This document shows, one piece after another, positions 45,187-56,419 of a stretch of 64,000 bases of DNA (position 1 is its first letter; the number at the start of each line of letters is the position of its first letter). This stretch comes from Anastrepha obliqua (Eukaryota; Arthropoda; Insecta; Diptera; Tephritidae). The stretch lies in the NCBI RefSeq assembly GCF_027943255.1, contig NC_072895.1, positions 73,286,001-73,350,000 of the forward strand, written 5' to 3'. The position numbers were made by a program, and so were the translations under genes. The notes under the pieces are model-generated. The model searched no databases. It was not told the DNA's origin and worked only from the letters and a program-made list of their open reading frames with translations.

Positions 45187-46733
45187 ACCCCTTAAAATGA
45201 ATTAGTCCTGTCCTTCTCATGTAGTAGTCCAATTAACTGCAGTGATCTCATACACACACGCATACATACATCCATATTTGTGCGTCATGAACATTATGCT
45301 CGCAAATACGAATTTTTCTTTTGCATATACGAGAACATGCTGCTACAATATATTCGATGCAATGTATAGATTGAACCTGCAGATTTTCATATCGCTTCCC
45401 TCATCCAAAGACAAGTTCATCATCATCATTATTATTGTCGTTGTCCTGTTACCGGAAATCAATGAATAACTTTACACTGCTTTTTTTACACTCTTTCCTT
45501 GTTTTCTATCTTTTGCGACAATCACCCACGCCAGCTTGTGCAGCTGACATTCGCTTGGTTGGCATTGCATTCCGTTATCTCATCCTCTTCGATTCTTTGA
45601 TTTCGCTAATGTATTTCACCATTCTGAGGGTATTCAATGCATCTGTTCATTCGAAGCAACTTTGTGCACATTTCGTTGTTTTTATACGTACATAGGTATG
45701 TAAGTGTGTGCATTTGCTGAACATTTATGTTTGCCTGTCTCTCTGTCTGTTTATTTTCCGCATTCAATTTCTGCATTGCATTATCCTTGCAGAGGATCCG
45801 GAGCTGCTTACGGATGCAGCTGTCGAATTGCTAATAGTCATGCATTCAATCCAACCTTTTCGCACCCATTCGTGACCTGCTGTTAGCCCTTCCTCTTCTC
45901 GTTTTGATTCAGTTCCTTTAAGTCCTTGACAGATGTATGTTTGTATGTTTCACTTTTTTGTTGTCGGTTTGAATTGAATTCTACGGATTTGCGTCGTTAA
46001 AAGGGATTTGATGTTGATTTATTTTTGCTTTATTTGCTACTTCCAATTTTATTCGTTTACCCCTTTGATGTTTGTCAAACTGCGTGGCGTTGGAGGAAGA
46101 GTATATTTGATTATCATAAAACGAACAGCTGCCGCTATAAAAATCATACATATATATCCATGCATATGTATAGTCTTATACCCACTATTCCAAAAGACCG
46201 AACTTTTTAATAATAAGAAAACTTACAACGCCATCTTTTGGCACATTTTTGAATTCAATACATCGGATGTAAATTCGTCGTCGTTTTCAAATTGCTGGCC
46301 TTTGCCCTTCGACGACGTGGAAAAGTTTACGTAAGGATCATTGTTTGCATCGCATTTCTGCTGATTGAGCTGATTTAGATTTATTGGTTAGATTTATTGG
46401 AAAAATTAGTTATAAATTGGACTGATCGAATGGGCCACGTAACTCGTAGTCGCGGCGGATGTCATATTCAAGAAACAAATGTCATGAAATTTTCTACCAG
46501 ATTATAATTTAAAAAAATTTATTGCAACAATATTTATGTTTTCATTTGACCTCAGTTTGAAGTATCTTTTTTTACAACAAAAACAACTCATCAAAATTTT
46601 ATTTTCTTCTATCGAAATTTGGTCAAGTTTCAGCGCTTAGTTCTCATTATGTGTGACATATAGCGTGAAACTGATAATTGGTGTTAAAAGAACATACTAT
46701 TAAAAAAAAAGTTTATTTATGAACAACGCAGAT
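45187..46733. other. No gene recognised; non-coding
   Basis: Open frames at 45242-46334 are pyrimidine-rich with no known domain. Short microsatellites such as CACACACG and ATTATTATT occur. Near its right edge (about 46715-46741) the sequence may be the left part of the mariner remnant split by the element at 46742. Confidence 0.35.
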
Positions 46734-46741
46734 ATGCTCCT
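46734..46741. repeat. Candidate 8-bp target duplication, left
   Basis: ATGCTCCT here and at 49154-49161 brackets the element with GTCCCGTACGAAC repeats. Confidence 0.55.
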
Positions 46742-46762
46742 TTAAAAAAATGGTTCGATGAT

Positions 46763-46945
46763 GTCCCGTACGAACGCACTTAACACTGTACAGTTATTTT
46801 TGTGCTCATCCGAGTAACTTATTTGTTTCGATTACTTTACATTTAAAGCAAACTACTCGTGCTCTTTTTACTTGTAAAGCATTGATTTCAGTTTGCATCA
46901 CAAATAAGTTCAATATTCAGTCATTAAATTTTGTTCCGTACGAAC
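46763..46945 (+). repeat. Left subterminal GTCCCGTACGAAC repeats (2)
   Basis: GTCCCGTACGAAC is at 46763-46775 and GTTCCGTACGAAC at 46933-46945, 170 bp apart and in the same orientation. The core CGTACG is palindromic. They lie upstream of the gene and may be binding sites for its product. Confidence 0.75.
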
Positions 46946-47029
46946 ACGGCACATAAGTTTTTCTTTTAACTAAAGAATGGAGAAAATTAGTGAAAATAAT
47001 AACAACCATAGCGTGTCACGTTATAAAAA

Positions 47030-48731
47030 ATGGAGAGACGAGAAACGAAAAAAGGTCCAGATTTCAAAAACAACGAAAAAGGAAGAGTGAAACAGTGGAG
47101 GAAAAGAAAAACTGAAGTCATGACCCAGGAAGAAATACAGAAGAGGAAAAAGTACGAAAAAGAAAAAAAGAGAGTCCAAAGAGCAAAAAAGTTGATCCAA
47201 ACCCAAGACAGGGAGGCGTTCAAATATTGTTGGTGATTGCGAATCTGAATGTTTTCCATACAAATGTAAGCAAACGTATGCTAAGGCTGTACAGAAATGT
47301 ATGCGAAGTCTACCCAGTTCACCCACTAAAAAAAGGCTGTTGTAGCGGGTGTGGCAAAAAAACTTCGACTTAGTATTGATAACGTTAGGAATAAATCTAT
47401 AAATGAACCAATTAACGATGACGAAACCACCAAATTGGTGAAAGATTTTTACTTTCGTTCAGACATTGTTTATACATGCCCGGGCATGAACGACACAATG
47501 GTCTGTTGGACTAACGGTAAAAAACTTACATTATAAAAGCACTACCTCATCTTATTTTTAAAAGAAGCTTTTTATATATTTAAGGAAGAGTTTCCGAACA
47601 TAAAAATAGAGTTTTATAGATTTTGTGCACTACGACCGAAAAATGTTTTGTTATTAAAAGACACGCCATCAGAACAGTGCAAATGTATGGTTCACGAGAA
47701 TTTTGAAGTGTTTGAAAATAAGCTACAATAGCTCCTACTGGAGCAACATTCTCTGTGATACGGCCCTTGATTCAAGCTGTTGGAGAAATGTGTGCGATAC
47801 ATGTAAAAATGGAAGTAAAATAGTAATACCTTATCACCCAGGAAAAAATATAATTTATAAGCAATGGAAAAAAGGAGACGATCAACGAGTAAAACTGAAT
47901 ACAGAAGAAATCAGTTGTGGAGAGTTGCACGAAAACCTTATATCTGACTTACCATATGTCATGTATCACATAAATATAACAAGAGTACAAGCACAAGCAT
48001 TCCAAAGCGATAAAAATAATGAACCTGCAAGAATACTTCAAATTGATTTTGCTATGTCTTATTCTTGCGCATATCAAAACGAGGTGCAGTCAGCTTTATG
48101 GAGCAGGGAAAGTGTTACCCTTTTTATCGCTGCTTCATTTTTCATGGCACAATGTAAAACTTTTGTGATATGCTCTGATACAGTGCAAAAAGATAAAGAC
48201 AGTATATTCGCCTTCGTGACATATTTGTATGATAAAATTTTTGCAGCAGATCATGGCGAAAGAATTAAAGAAGTTATATGGAGTGATGGTTCTTCTTCTG
48301 AATTCAAAAATCGTTATATGGTCTCGTTATTGGTATATCTCTCTGAAAGATATAGCAAACAATTTGAATGGAAGTATTTTGCCACTTCCCATGGTAAAGG
48401 AGTTGTGGACGGAGTCGATGACAATATAAAAAGACTTGTTAATCAAAAAGCCCGTAGCCAAGGAAGCAATACTGTAATCCAAAACGCGAATGATTTCGAA
48501 AAATTTGCTGCCACATTAGTTCCTTCAACATCCATTTTTTATATTTCTGCATCCGAAATAGCTGACAAAATTCGGGATGTTCGTCCCTGGGAATCGTCCA
48601 AGTCTATACCCGGAATATCCAGATTTCACGAAATATTAGCAAATGGGCGCGAAGTTACATGTAAAAGCCATGCTCAAGATAAAAAACAGCATCAAATTTT
48701 CCCTTTAGAGGACGTTAAAATCAAAATTTAA
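47030..48731 (+). pseudogene. DDE-transposase-like protein, decayed
   Basis: The gene can be followed through several frames. 47030-47236 is a highly basic coiled region (RKRKTEVMTQEEIQKRKKYE). 47261-47536 follows, with a frameshift near 47330 and a stop at 47534-47536. 47537-47700 contains FYRFCALRPKNVLLLKD and a Cys/His cluster EQCKCMVHENF. After a frameshift near 47702, an open frame of ~340 residues runs to 48731. This last part has CWRNVCDTC (residues ~26-34), DFAMSY (Asp115), WSDGSSSEFKN (Asp195) and SHGKGVVDG (His230, Asp236), a pattern of spaced acidic residues fitting an RNase H-fold DDE enzyme. I recall similar uncharacterised insect proteins but cannot name the superfamily. The long clean 3' frame contrasts with its broken 5' part. 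Confidence 0.65.
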
Positions 48732-48749
48732 GAGCTGAATTTCGTACGC

Positions 48750-49147
48750 GTCCCGTATGAATACAATTTGTCCCGTACGAACATTTTCATTTTTACACTA
48801 TAAGTCATTTAAACTAAATATGTTTTAAATGTTTTTGTTGTGTTAATAAACTCTAATACAATCACAATCAAATGTCATTTTCGTTTTCTTGCTAATATTA
48901 TTCACTGAAATTTCACTTAATTCACTATAACTCAGAGTAGTGGTAGACTGGAGCTGTCCCGTACGAACACATAATTTTTTTTTGATTTTGCAAAGATATG
49001 CGAATATTTTAAAGCACGCTTATAGGTTTCGTTTAGAAAACTACCACACAGTATTAGTGCACTAAATAACTCGTTTTAAAAAGTTATGGTTTGTCTATAA
49101 TTAAAGTTGTAAACTGTAAAAATTCGTACGATCTGTCCCGTACGAAC
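48750..49147 (+). repeat. Right subterminal GTCCCGTACGAAC repeats (4)
   Basis: Copies lie at 48750-48762 (variant GTCCCGTATGAAT), 48770-48782, 48956-48968 and 49135-49147, all in the same direction. Spacings are 20, 186 and 179 bp. Two copies are preceded within 12 bp by the inverted half TTCGTACG (48742 and 49123). The last copy is 6 bp from the proposed right end. Confidence 0.75.
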
Positions 49148-49153
49148 CATGGA

Positions 49154-49161
49154 ATGCTCCT
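49154..49161. repeat. Candidate 8-bp target duplication, right
   Basis: ATGCTCCT, matching 46734-46741. Confidence 0.55.
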
Positions 49162-49480
49162 GTACCATTTACAACATTCATCTGATTTGGCACCTTGCGA
49201 CTATTATCTATTCCTGAAATTGAATTTGACGATAAAAGGTAAATGTGTATTCTTAAAAAGGATATATTATATATAACTTACTTGGAACAGCATGCAAAAT
49301 TGTGTATCGAAGCAAAAATGGTAATAAAATGGTCACAGACTACTTCTACAAAGTTCGGTTTTATTCAGAATAGAGGGTTTATACTTATGTACGTACACAC
49401 TATAAGGCTAATTCTCTTCTTACATTCATTACTCGTAAACCGTAATATTTCCGAACTTTTTAAGTATTTCGGTGGACCAT
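49154..49480 (+). pseudogene. mariner transposase C-terminal remnant
   Basis: The plus strand reads MLLYHLQHSSDLAPCDYYLF and LKLNLTIKGKCVF, the mariner signature with the third catalytic Asp, followed by LEQHAKLCIEAK, the usual C terminus. Joining it to the left flank of the preceding element (FMNNAD before 46742) continues the same frame. This fragment was therefore probably the target site of that insertion. Confidence 0.65.
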
Positions 49481-50690
49481 CCTACCACTGATTCTTTGCT
49501 ACTTTTCCTCTTTATGACATCATTAGCACTAATCTACTTAGGGGCTGTCGTTTGAGTGCTGCTCCACTGTTTGCAATCTCTCAATCATCTACTCCATTTG
49601 CGAATTTATGCAAACACTTTGACTGTGACAAAGTAAACGGAAAATAAATCAAGTGATAATCGCTAAATATTTCGGTTTAATTTGTTGTTATAAATTTACG
49701 TACAAGTATATGCGCACTCCTACGGAGGTTTAGATTGTTGTAAGTTGCTCGATTATTACTTCACGCACAATTTTTAAAAGAATTAAGTTGTACACACAAA
49801 TTTAGTTAACTTTCAGTGGAAAATGCCCTTGTTTTGTTTAGAGTAGTAGTAAAGCTAAAGTAAATTTAGCAATAACTATCACCAGCCAATGGAATCGTAA
49901 ATATTTGATACCCTTCTCTTGCTTAGGGCAAATTATGCAACATCTGCCAAAAAAGTTCCCAACTTCCAGAAATATTAAAATAAAGTTCTTTTTGTGCATT
50001 AGATGCTGCTTAAGTTGTAAGATATAGTAAAACCAGTGCGGTTAAGTCAATCGCAAATTTTGACATTTTTAATGGTAATGGTACTCAAAACGTTTTTTCA
50101 TATGAGTTATTTACAGGTACTTGAAATACTCGCCTTTGTCAAAAAATGGATTTACATCATGAACGCTTTCGAGCGCAAAAAATAATTTCTGCTTGGAAAT
50201 TCGAGAGAAAAACGACAGAAATAAGAAAACCGGAGCGAAACAATAAGGAATGGCGAAATTTTCTTTAGCAAGTATGCCAAGATATATAAATAGCTGCAGC
50301 CCTAAATGATGATTTCCAGGTTTTTAGCTGAAATTGTTTGCCCTGAATAAACTGAGAAAATTAAAGGTTAAGACATATAATATGCCGTAAAATCCTACCA
50401 CAACGTAAGAAATGTTAGCCTATTAGCTTGGACCGCGATGAAAGTAGCTTGGTCTACAATTTCTTTAAACTACGATATCTTAAATATTTATATGACTGTT
50501 CAAAATCGAGTCTTTAAAATAACTGTAAAGAAAGATGATCATACAGATTATTAAATAAAACAAATACTGTTTTCAACCAAAACGTTATTTTGACTTAATA
50601 CCATATTATATTTTTAACTGCGGCTTTAATAAAGTTTCACTTAATCACTTAAGACAAATCGACTTGCACTTTACTGGATAATACATTTTT
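49481..50690. other. No gene recognised
   Basis: AT-rich sequence without recognised coding motifs or inverted repeats. Confidence 0.35.
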
Positions 50691-50693
50691 GAT

Positions 50694-51376
50694 TTGAGAC
50701 TGACCATTTGCACTCAACGCCCTTTACTTCGTTATGAAGAGGCCTTTGATTCGGAACTCGTTTGTTTTATAGGGGCTTTTGGTAACGGGACTTTAACCCT
50801 CAATATATTGGGAAAATTTTCATGCTTAAAATTTCTTTGTTATGCCGAGATAAAAAGCTTAAGAAATACATGCATAACTTGCGAGCCACGGCAAACTAAA
50901 AACTTAGTCAAAGCAGTTCCACATAAACCTCCCATCAACACACAACAACGAACTTGGGTAAAAACTAATAAAGAGAAGGCAAGCACACTAGCTGAACACT
51001 TTAAAACAATATTCTTAACGAAAAACACAAGTAACCCAAAAAGAAAATGAAAATGACAACGTCAGTAGAAATCAGATATAATTTGAAAAATCTGAACAGT
51101 AAAAAAGCACTCGACAAATATTTAACAGCATTTCAAAAGTTTTTTGGAAAATATTCTTTGCCAGATTAGACAAAATATTGACAGAAATATATAATACCAA
51201 GCAGGATTTAACTGTGCAGCAAGCCTATAGAGTTATAAACAAAATATTAGTTGAAATAGATAATAAAAGATACTGCGTTTCTGTCAACTAGATATTGCAA
51301 AAGCTTTCGACAGAGTGTGACATAAAGGACTACTGCATAAGCTCAGTAAAATATTACCACAGAATCACTTCCGTTT
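50694..51376 (+). pseudogene. Jockey-like retrotransposon fragment
   Basis: Plus-strand motifs occur in order: KNLVKAVPHKPPINTQQRTW, VKTNKEKASTLAEHFKTIFL (the region before RT in Jockey elements), then QAGFNCAA, INKILVEIDNKRY, LDIAKAFDRV, a stop, and HKGLLHKLSKILPQNHFRFL. The last part is the RT core (usual LDIEKAFDRVWHEGLLYKL). Large deletions lie in between. It ends abruptly at the I-like element on the opposite strand. Confidence 0.7.
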
Positions 51377-51377
51377 T

Positions 51378-53036
51378 TTATAAAGTTCGAAGACGCATTC
51401 TCAAGAGGGAGGAAAATGACATAACTTTAGTATGACTTAGACGGCATCTTGTGAAAATTTTTAGCTGCTGAGAGGAGCATTTCGATGGGATATCTTGCCT
51501 ATTTCGTTCCGGATTTATGCGCTTGTAGGCATGCTGATATTTGCACCAATCGCTGTGTGTGAATTCTTTAACAAAGGCATTAATTCTGTGTTTAATATCC
51601 GCCTTAAAGTAAGTGTTGTAAAAAATACTTGGTGAGGTGCTAGCTTCCTTGGCTGCTTTGTCAGCGAAGGTGTTACCACCAATTCCGCAATGCCCCGGGA
51701 CCCACATAATTTTAATTTTGGAGCTGCATCTGCCACGGGCGGATCGAATTTTTATGGCCCAGGGTTCATTGTATGCCGCGTTGTTAAGAGCAAGAAAGGA
51801 AGACTTACTGTCCGAGCAGATTATGTATTTGCCTTTAGCTTTGGAAACGTAGTCGACTGCAAAGGTAATCGCCAGAGCTTCTGCGGTAAAGATGGAGCAA
51901 TGCGGGAAAAGTAGACCTTTTTTAATGAGTACTCCTTGTTCATTCACCACCGCAAATGAGGTGTTCAGGTTGTCTTTGGATCCGTCTGTGTATACAAAGC
52001 TCCAGCCATTAGTGCTCCACTCACTATATATTTCGTAAAAAAGCTTTCTATATATCAGGGAAGAGGTATTGCATTTGGCATGATCAAGAAGATTTGCGAT
52101 AAAGGTGCTTTCTGGAAGCTTCCAGGGAGGAAATTGTGAAGCAACACATAACGTTGGCTTAAGATAAGGATCTATTTTTCCAGCGTATTTTATGACTTTG
52201 CATATAGTGGAAGGTCGCCTTAGTTCTGCGTTTCTTTTGATCGCCTTTTTTATGTCACTGTTCAGTATAATATTGTTGGATACATAAAGTTTTTGGATTA
52301 AACACAGAGTGTTTTGATGTATACGGTCTTTCAATTTCGGAAGCCCCGCTTCGGCTAGCAGGTTTTTAACAGGGGTGGTGGGAAACGCTCGTAGACTTTT
52401 CCTTGCTGCTGAGTGGTAAAGTTGTAGTATGCCAGGGAATGTCTTTTTAGCACACTGTCCATAAGTGGATAAGCCATAATTAATCACCGATAAAATTAAA
52501 GATTTTGTTACATTAATGAGGGAGGTTGGATGAACATTACTGTGCTTGGACGCTAAATACTTTACAATATTTAATCTCTTAGTTAACTTATGCTTAAGAT
52601 ATGTACAGTGAGCCTAATAACTGAGCGATTTATCGAAGATAATACCTAGTATTTTAGGGCATGGCACACAGTCAATAGTTATTGTACCTGAATCTAACAT
52701 TATTACAACTTTTCTTATGAAGTATATTACACTTATTGTATGCAATATTCGCGCCTGAGCTAAGCGCCCAGTTTGAAATTTCGTTAAGAATATTCGAAAA
52801 TATCTCTTTAACAGTCTCGATGCTATTATTTTTTGAATAAATGAACACATCGTCTGCATAAATGGAAAATTCGACATTATACTTAACGAAGATGTTGGTA
52901 ATCTCATCCAATGCAATTATGAAGAAGATTGACGAAAAATTCGATATCTTCAGAACGGATTGGATGAACAAAGTTTTTTTACCGATTATTAAAGGTGAGC
53001 ATTGTGCGCTTAATCTGACTGTAATATTGTCCATTT
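51378..53036 (-). pseudogene. I-like non-LTR retrotransposon, RT and RNase H
   Basis: On the minus strand, frames 52614-53034 give the end of the reverse transcriptase: DNITVRLSAQCSPL, LDEITNIFVKYNVEFSIYAD with YADD catalytic box and ISNWALSSGANIAYNKC. The 369-residue frame 51378-52487 then holds the thumb-like region (LAEAGLPKLKDRI) and an RNase H domain with YTDGSKD, TAEALAI, CSDSKSS and VPGHCGIGGNTFADKAA. All five usual RNase H catalytic positions are kept. The I clade carries RNase H after RT. The 5' part and the C-terminal zinc knuckle are missing, and frameshifts separate RT from RNase H. Confidence 0.8.
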
Positions 53037-53039
53037 AGA

Positions 53040-53608
53040 ACGTGAAGAACGCAAAAATAATTGCGATTGTTTATAAAAAATTATTGTTAAAAATTAGTCT
53101 ATGAACGTTAAACCGATAGAGTAAACATTTTTCGGTAACCGAAATAAATTTCATCAAATTATCAATTGTAGTTTCTGAGATATTGGTTTTACAAGAATAT
53201 CATGCAAAAAAATTCAATTGTTAATAACATAAACAAAAAGCGAAATAAAAAAAAACTATTCACAGCAATTATTATGTGACAAATTCTCTATCCAAAAATG
53301 CATTTGATTTTAAAATCGGGAATTTGATGGAAAATTCGGGGCCCACTTGACGTGGTTTGACTCATAAATACGAGAGCCAAAATGGACAACACTGTCCAGG
53401 TCAAATTTTTCGGGAGAGTCAACTTCAGCGCCATTTTTTAAATTATTAAAATAAAAAAAAAATGTATTTTGTATGTAAAAGAAGTTAAAAAAAAGCATAA
53501 AAATGTAAATATCCTTTTTAATTTTTTTATTGTAAAAGAAGATTCTTGAAAGTACCCTCGAACAGTAAGCTCGAACATTTAGCTCTAGAGCACCGGGACC
53601 TCTTAAGA
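53040..53608 (-). repeat. Interspersed repeat, inverted copy of 33.6-kb family
   Basis: The minus strand starts GAGGTCCCGGTGCTCTAGAG near 53608 and follows the blocks of the repeat at 33588 to about 53380. The remaining bases to 53040 do not match the other copy clearly. Because retrotransposon sequence lies on both sides in the same orientation (RT at <53036, endonuclease at >53612), it may be an insertion within a retrotransposon. Confidence 0.5.
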
Positions 53609-53611
53609 AGC

Positions 53612-53835
53612 TAAAGCCAAAAGTTCAGAATGATTCAGACCAACGTACATTAGATAAATTAAAGTCGCCTAGAATACATAAATGATTATCTACTATCTTA
53701 TGAGCTAGAGAAATGACATCACCACCATGCGAGAAGAACAATTCATCACTGTTATTTGGTGGAATGTAAGAAACTGCAAAAACAATGATCCAGAAGACGG
53801 ATATCCACTAACTTACGGACTATAAAAAATATATA
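53612..53835 (-). pseudogene. APE-type endonuclease fragment of a non-LTR retrotransposon
   Basis: The minus strand reads VSYIPPNNSDELFFSHGGDV, HKIVDNHLCILGDFNLSNVR and W. GDFNL with the preceding hydrophobic strand is the endonuclease signature. The wording resembles Jockey/CR1-like endonucleases more than the I clade, so it need not belong to the same element as 51378-53036. Confidence 0.6.
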
Positions 53836-56211
53836 CTATATAATATTTTGGTTCAAAAAAGAGAGTTATAATTTCGGCTTCAATTTAAACCACTTTCTGT
53901 ATCGGAAGCTCTGAACATTTCACTACAGGAAACTTTATGTATACTCAGCATATTTTGCCTCAGGCAAAGTTTTTTCTCTCGAAAGGCGTTGGAATCACCA
54001 GGAAAATCTAAATTGGCGGCATATGAAAAACAAAGTGAGTAAGTTCGAATGAAATATGAAAAAGGGGGAAATCTGCAACGAAGGCGCGAACACTAGAAAT
54101 AAACTAATACAAATGAAGTTAGAACAACTTTTTAGTCCATGCAAAATACCAATTGTCAGGAACAGGAAAGGCGAACGATTGAGCAACAAAATCTAGAATA
54201 GGGGGTGGGTAGTAGTTCAGAAATTTAGCTGAGCTAAGCGTTTTGCGCTGTATTGAATGGTTGAGTGGCAAGAGTCAAGTGCTAAGCCCTCAAGTGTTGC
54301 TACAATGTGAAAAAGTGTGAATTTTAAAAAGAAAAAAAACGAAAATTTTAAACAGCTCCACCAGAAATAGGCAGGCATCGGAAAAGTTTGAAAAGAAAAA
54401 GTTTGCAAGTTTGGAAAGTGGCAACAATAAAATCAGAACAAATAAATCAGTGCCACGACACTGAAAAGGATAAGCAAAATATTATTAAAATAAGCAACAT
54501 ACCATTGAAAGCTGCACTAAGTTGAACATTTTTTTGTCAGCAATCTTGGTAGATTAGGCGGCTTAGGTGGCTTTGGTGGCGTGTGCTGTTGCTGTTAGCC
54601 GCTGGCGACTGGTGGTGGCAACCTAGATTCATATTTCATGCACTTGCGTGCTGGGGGATATGGACTGCCGCTACGGTTGCGGCAGTACGCGCTGTAGGGT
54701 ACACCGCTGGCTGTGGTACTTCAGCTGCATGTGCTCTAGGCGAATATAACGTAACTCACGTGTCACGTTGGTGCTGCTGTTTTTGACGTTAGTATTTATA
54801 CGCTCTAACTGAAGCTGATGCTGACGCTGGAGCTGGTGTTGGCGTTGCCTTTTTGTTGGCAGAAGAGTGTCGAAAATCGAATAGTTAGTGGTGCGTGAAA
54901 CTTCAGATTTTTTTCTTTTCAACAGTTAAGACAGCCTCGAATTGAGTGAGATTTCAAGTAGCGGGCACTTAAAAGCCACGTAAGTTTGAACAATGAGGTG
55001 AATATAACCAACAAACAAAAAATACCACGCGTTGTTTTCATATTTTGTGGAATGTTAAAAGCGAACCTTGTGCTCAGCCGCAGTCAGTCAACCCAAGCTC
55101 CGACCGCCATCATCAAGATGTTGCTGGAATTTTCTTTTTAACTGTGCACAGAATATACGATTCAAAGTTCTATTACTTCTATTTTAAATTTATTATATCC
55201 TTACAGTTTCGTATGTTCAGTGGTCCGCACAAAATAGTTCATATAAATATATTGTTTTGGTCTTTGTTGGTCTAAGTATAACCTAGTTTAAGTATAAGTA
55301 CTATATACTAAGTATATAAATGGCTCTTCTAAATCATTATTGAACATACACATACACACTTTCACACAAAGTAACGGTTAATCGTATGGCTTATACTCAT
55401 AGAAATGGTCGTAAATAATGCTTAATCTCTTACTTTGCCTCTTGTTAACGGTCTGTTAAAAAGTCAATTGTTGAACTGCTGCCTTCTTATGGTAATAGAA
55501 ACTCCTTTTGTTCCTTTGTTCCTTTTTTTCTTCTTGACTGCTCGACTACATACTGTTTTGCTTCTTTGTTTCTTTGTGCTTTTATGAGCGATTTATGTGC
55601 CGTGGTTTACTGTCAGCAAATTTAACGCAATAATAAATAAACGATTTTTATTATTCTACTTGTTAAATAGCCATTTTAGCAGCTTAGAATGTTGGCTTCT
55701 AAAATTGCGTGACTATAGTTCACAATGCATTGAATATAATTCTGACATTTTGACGTAATTAATGAGTTTTTGGTACAATTTAAAATTTGCATGAGACTTT
55801 AGAGAGAAGGAAAATGATTTTTTTATTCCGTTATTGTTTCTGAATATATTAAGGATGAATTTGAAACCTTTGAGTTTGTTTCAAAACCACACATCAGACG
55901 TAAGTATACTTACTTTTAAATTATAATAACATTGTGTTACTTCTCGAAAGGACAAAAGCTTTATAATTTCAAACTAAGAACTAAATGCAGTAGAAAGCTG
56001 TGTTAGGTATATAAATGTCAATTCGGGCAAAGTGAATTTTGTTCATAGTTGAAATTTGCGGACAACAGTTGGCTTCCATAACTGCCTTATTTTTATGTAA
56101 AACGGATCAATGTAAGTCTCCTATTTGGGTTGCTTTCTTAGCGTACACTTACTTTGTATGCCAATATTTATATCGTTTTTATATTCTTAAATACGTACAT
56201 ATATACATACA
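53836..56211. other. No coding gene proven; possible host 5' exon at 54.2-55.0 kb
   Basis: No transposon motif was seen. The block 54200-54980 is purine-rich, then GC-richer with CTGCTGTT and GCTGATGCTGACG runs. It resembles untranslated leader exons of fly genes, and it ends in CCACGTAAGT at about 54976-54985, a good splice-donor match. There is no long frame and no start-codon evidence. 54985-56211 is AT-rich without motifs. Confidence 0.3.
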
Positions 56212-56400
56212 ACCGACGCGTATATCCTTCGCTAGGTGGTTGGCCGAGCTTCTCCTGCAATTTCTGAATGTGCCTTTATTTGATGTTGTTCTACAAAGTA
56301 ACCTGCGCTTTAAAGCCCACTCCTAATAGAAGTTTTTCTGTCAGCAATATATTCAGAGATTATGTAATGGCGCCTGTAGAGTAGCTGTCGCTATTAGGAA
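56212..56400 (-). repeat. Old diverged SINE copy
   Basis: Plus-strand view: AACCGACGCG, an 18-nt spacer, GTTGGCCGAG, then CTTCTCCTGCAATTTCTGAA, TTTGATGTTGTTCTACAAAG and GTCGCTATTAGGAACAA. These follow the SINE blocks in order but with many differences. The tRNA-like head is not recognisable. It is the most diverged copy in the window and could be a separate subfamily. Confidence 0.55.
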
Positions 56401-56419
56401 CAACTTATTCCATAATTTT

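Larger units (their letters stand above)
46742..49153 (+). mobile_element. Unclassified DNA transposon with GTCCCGTACGAAC repeats
   Basis: The 2.4-kb unit is bounded by the candidate 8-bp duplication ATGCTCCT. Close to each end is a short inverted match, ATGGTTCG (46750-46757) and CGAACCAT (49143-49150). Six direct copies of GTCCCGTACGAAC or close variants occupy its flanks: 46763, 46933, 48750, 48770, 48956 and 49135. Between them lies a decayed gene for a DDE-like protein (47030-48731). On both sides the surrounding sequence reads as one mariner fragment, which supports the insertion. 8-bp duplications occur in several superfamilies (hAT, P, Mutator, KDZ), but the protein shows none of the signatures I would expect for hAT or P. 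Confidence 0.65.

Noticed and set aside
47030..48731. Interpretation as a host gene with introns
   Set aside because: The breaks are stops and small frameshifts without clear splice sites, and the region is bracketed by repeats and a candidate target duplication, as for a transposon.
46763..49147. Repeated 13-bp motif considered as a CRISPR-like array
   Set aside because: The genome is eukaryotic, spacings are irregular and a gene lies in the middle. Subterminal transposon repeats fit better.
54583..54922. Open frames rich in Trp/Ala (plus) and Gln/Arg (minus)
   Set aside because: They come from simple CTG/GCTGAC-type repeats. No protein family was recognised; the block was noted only as a possible untranslated exon.
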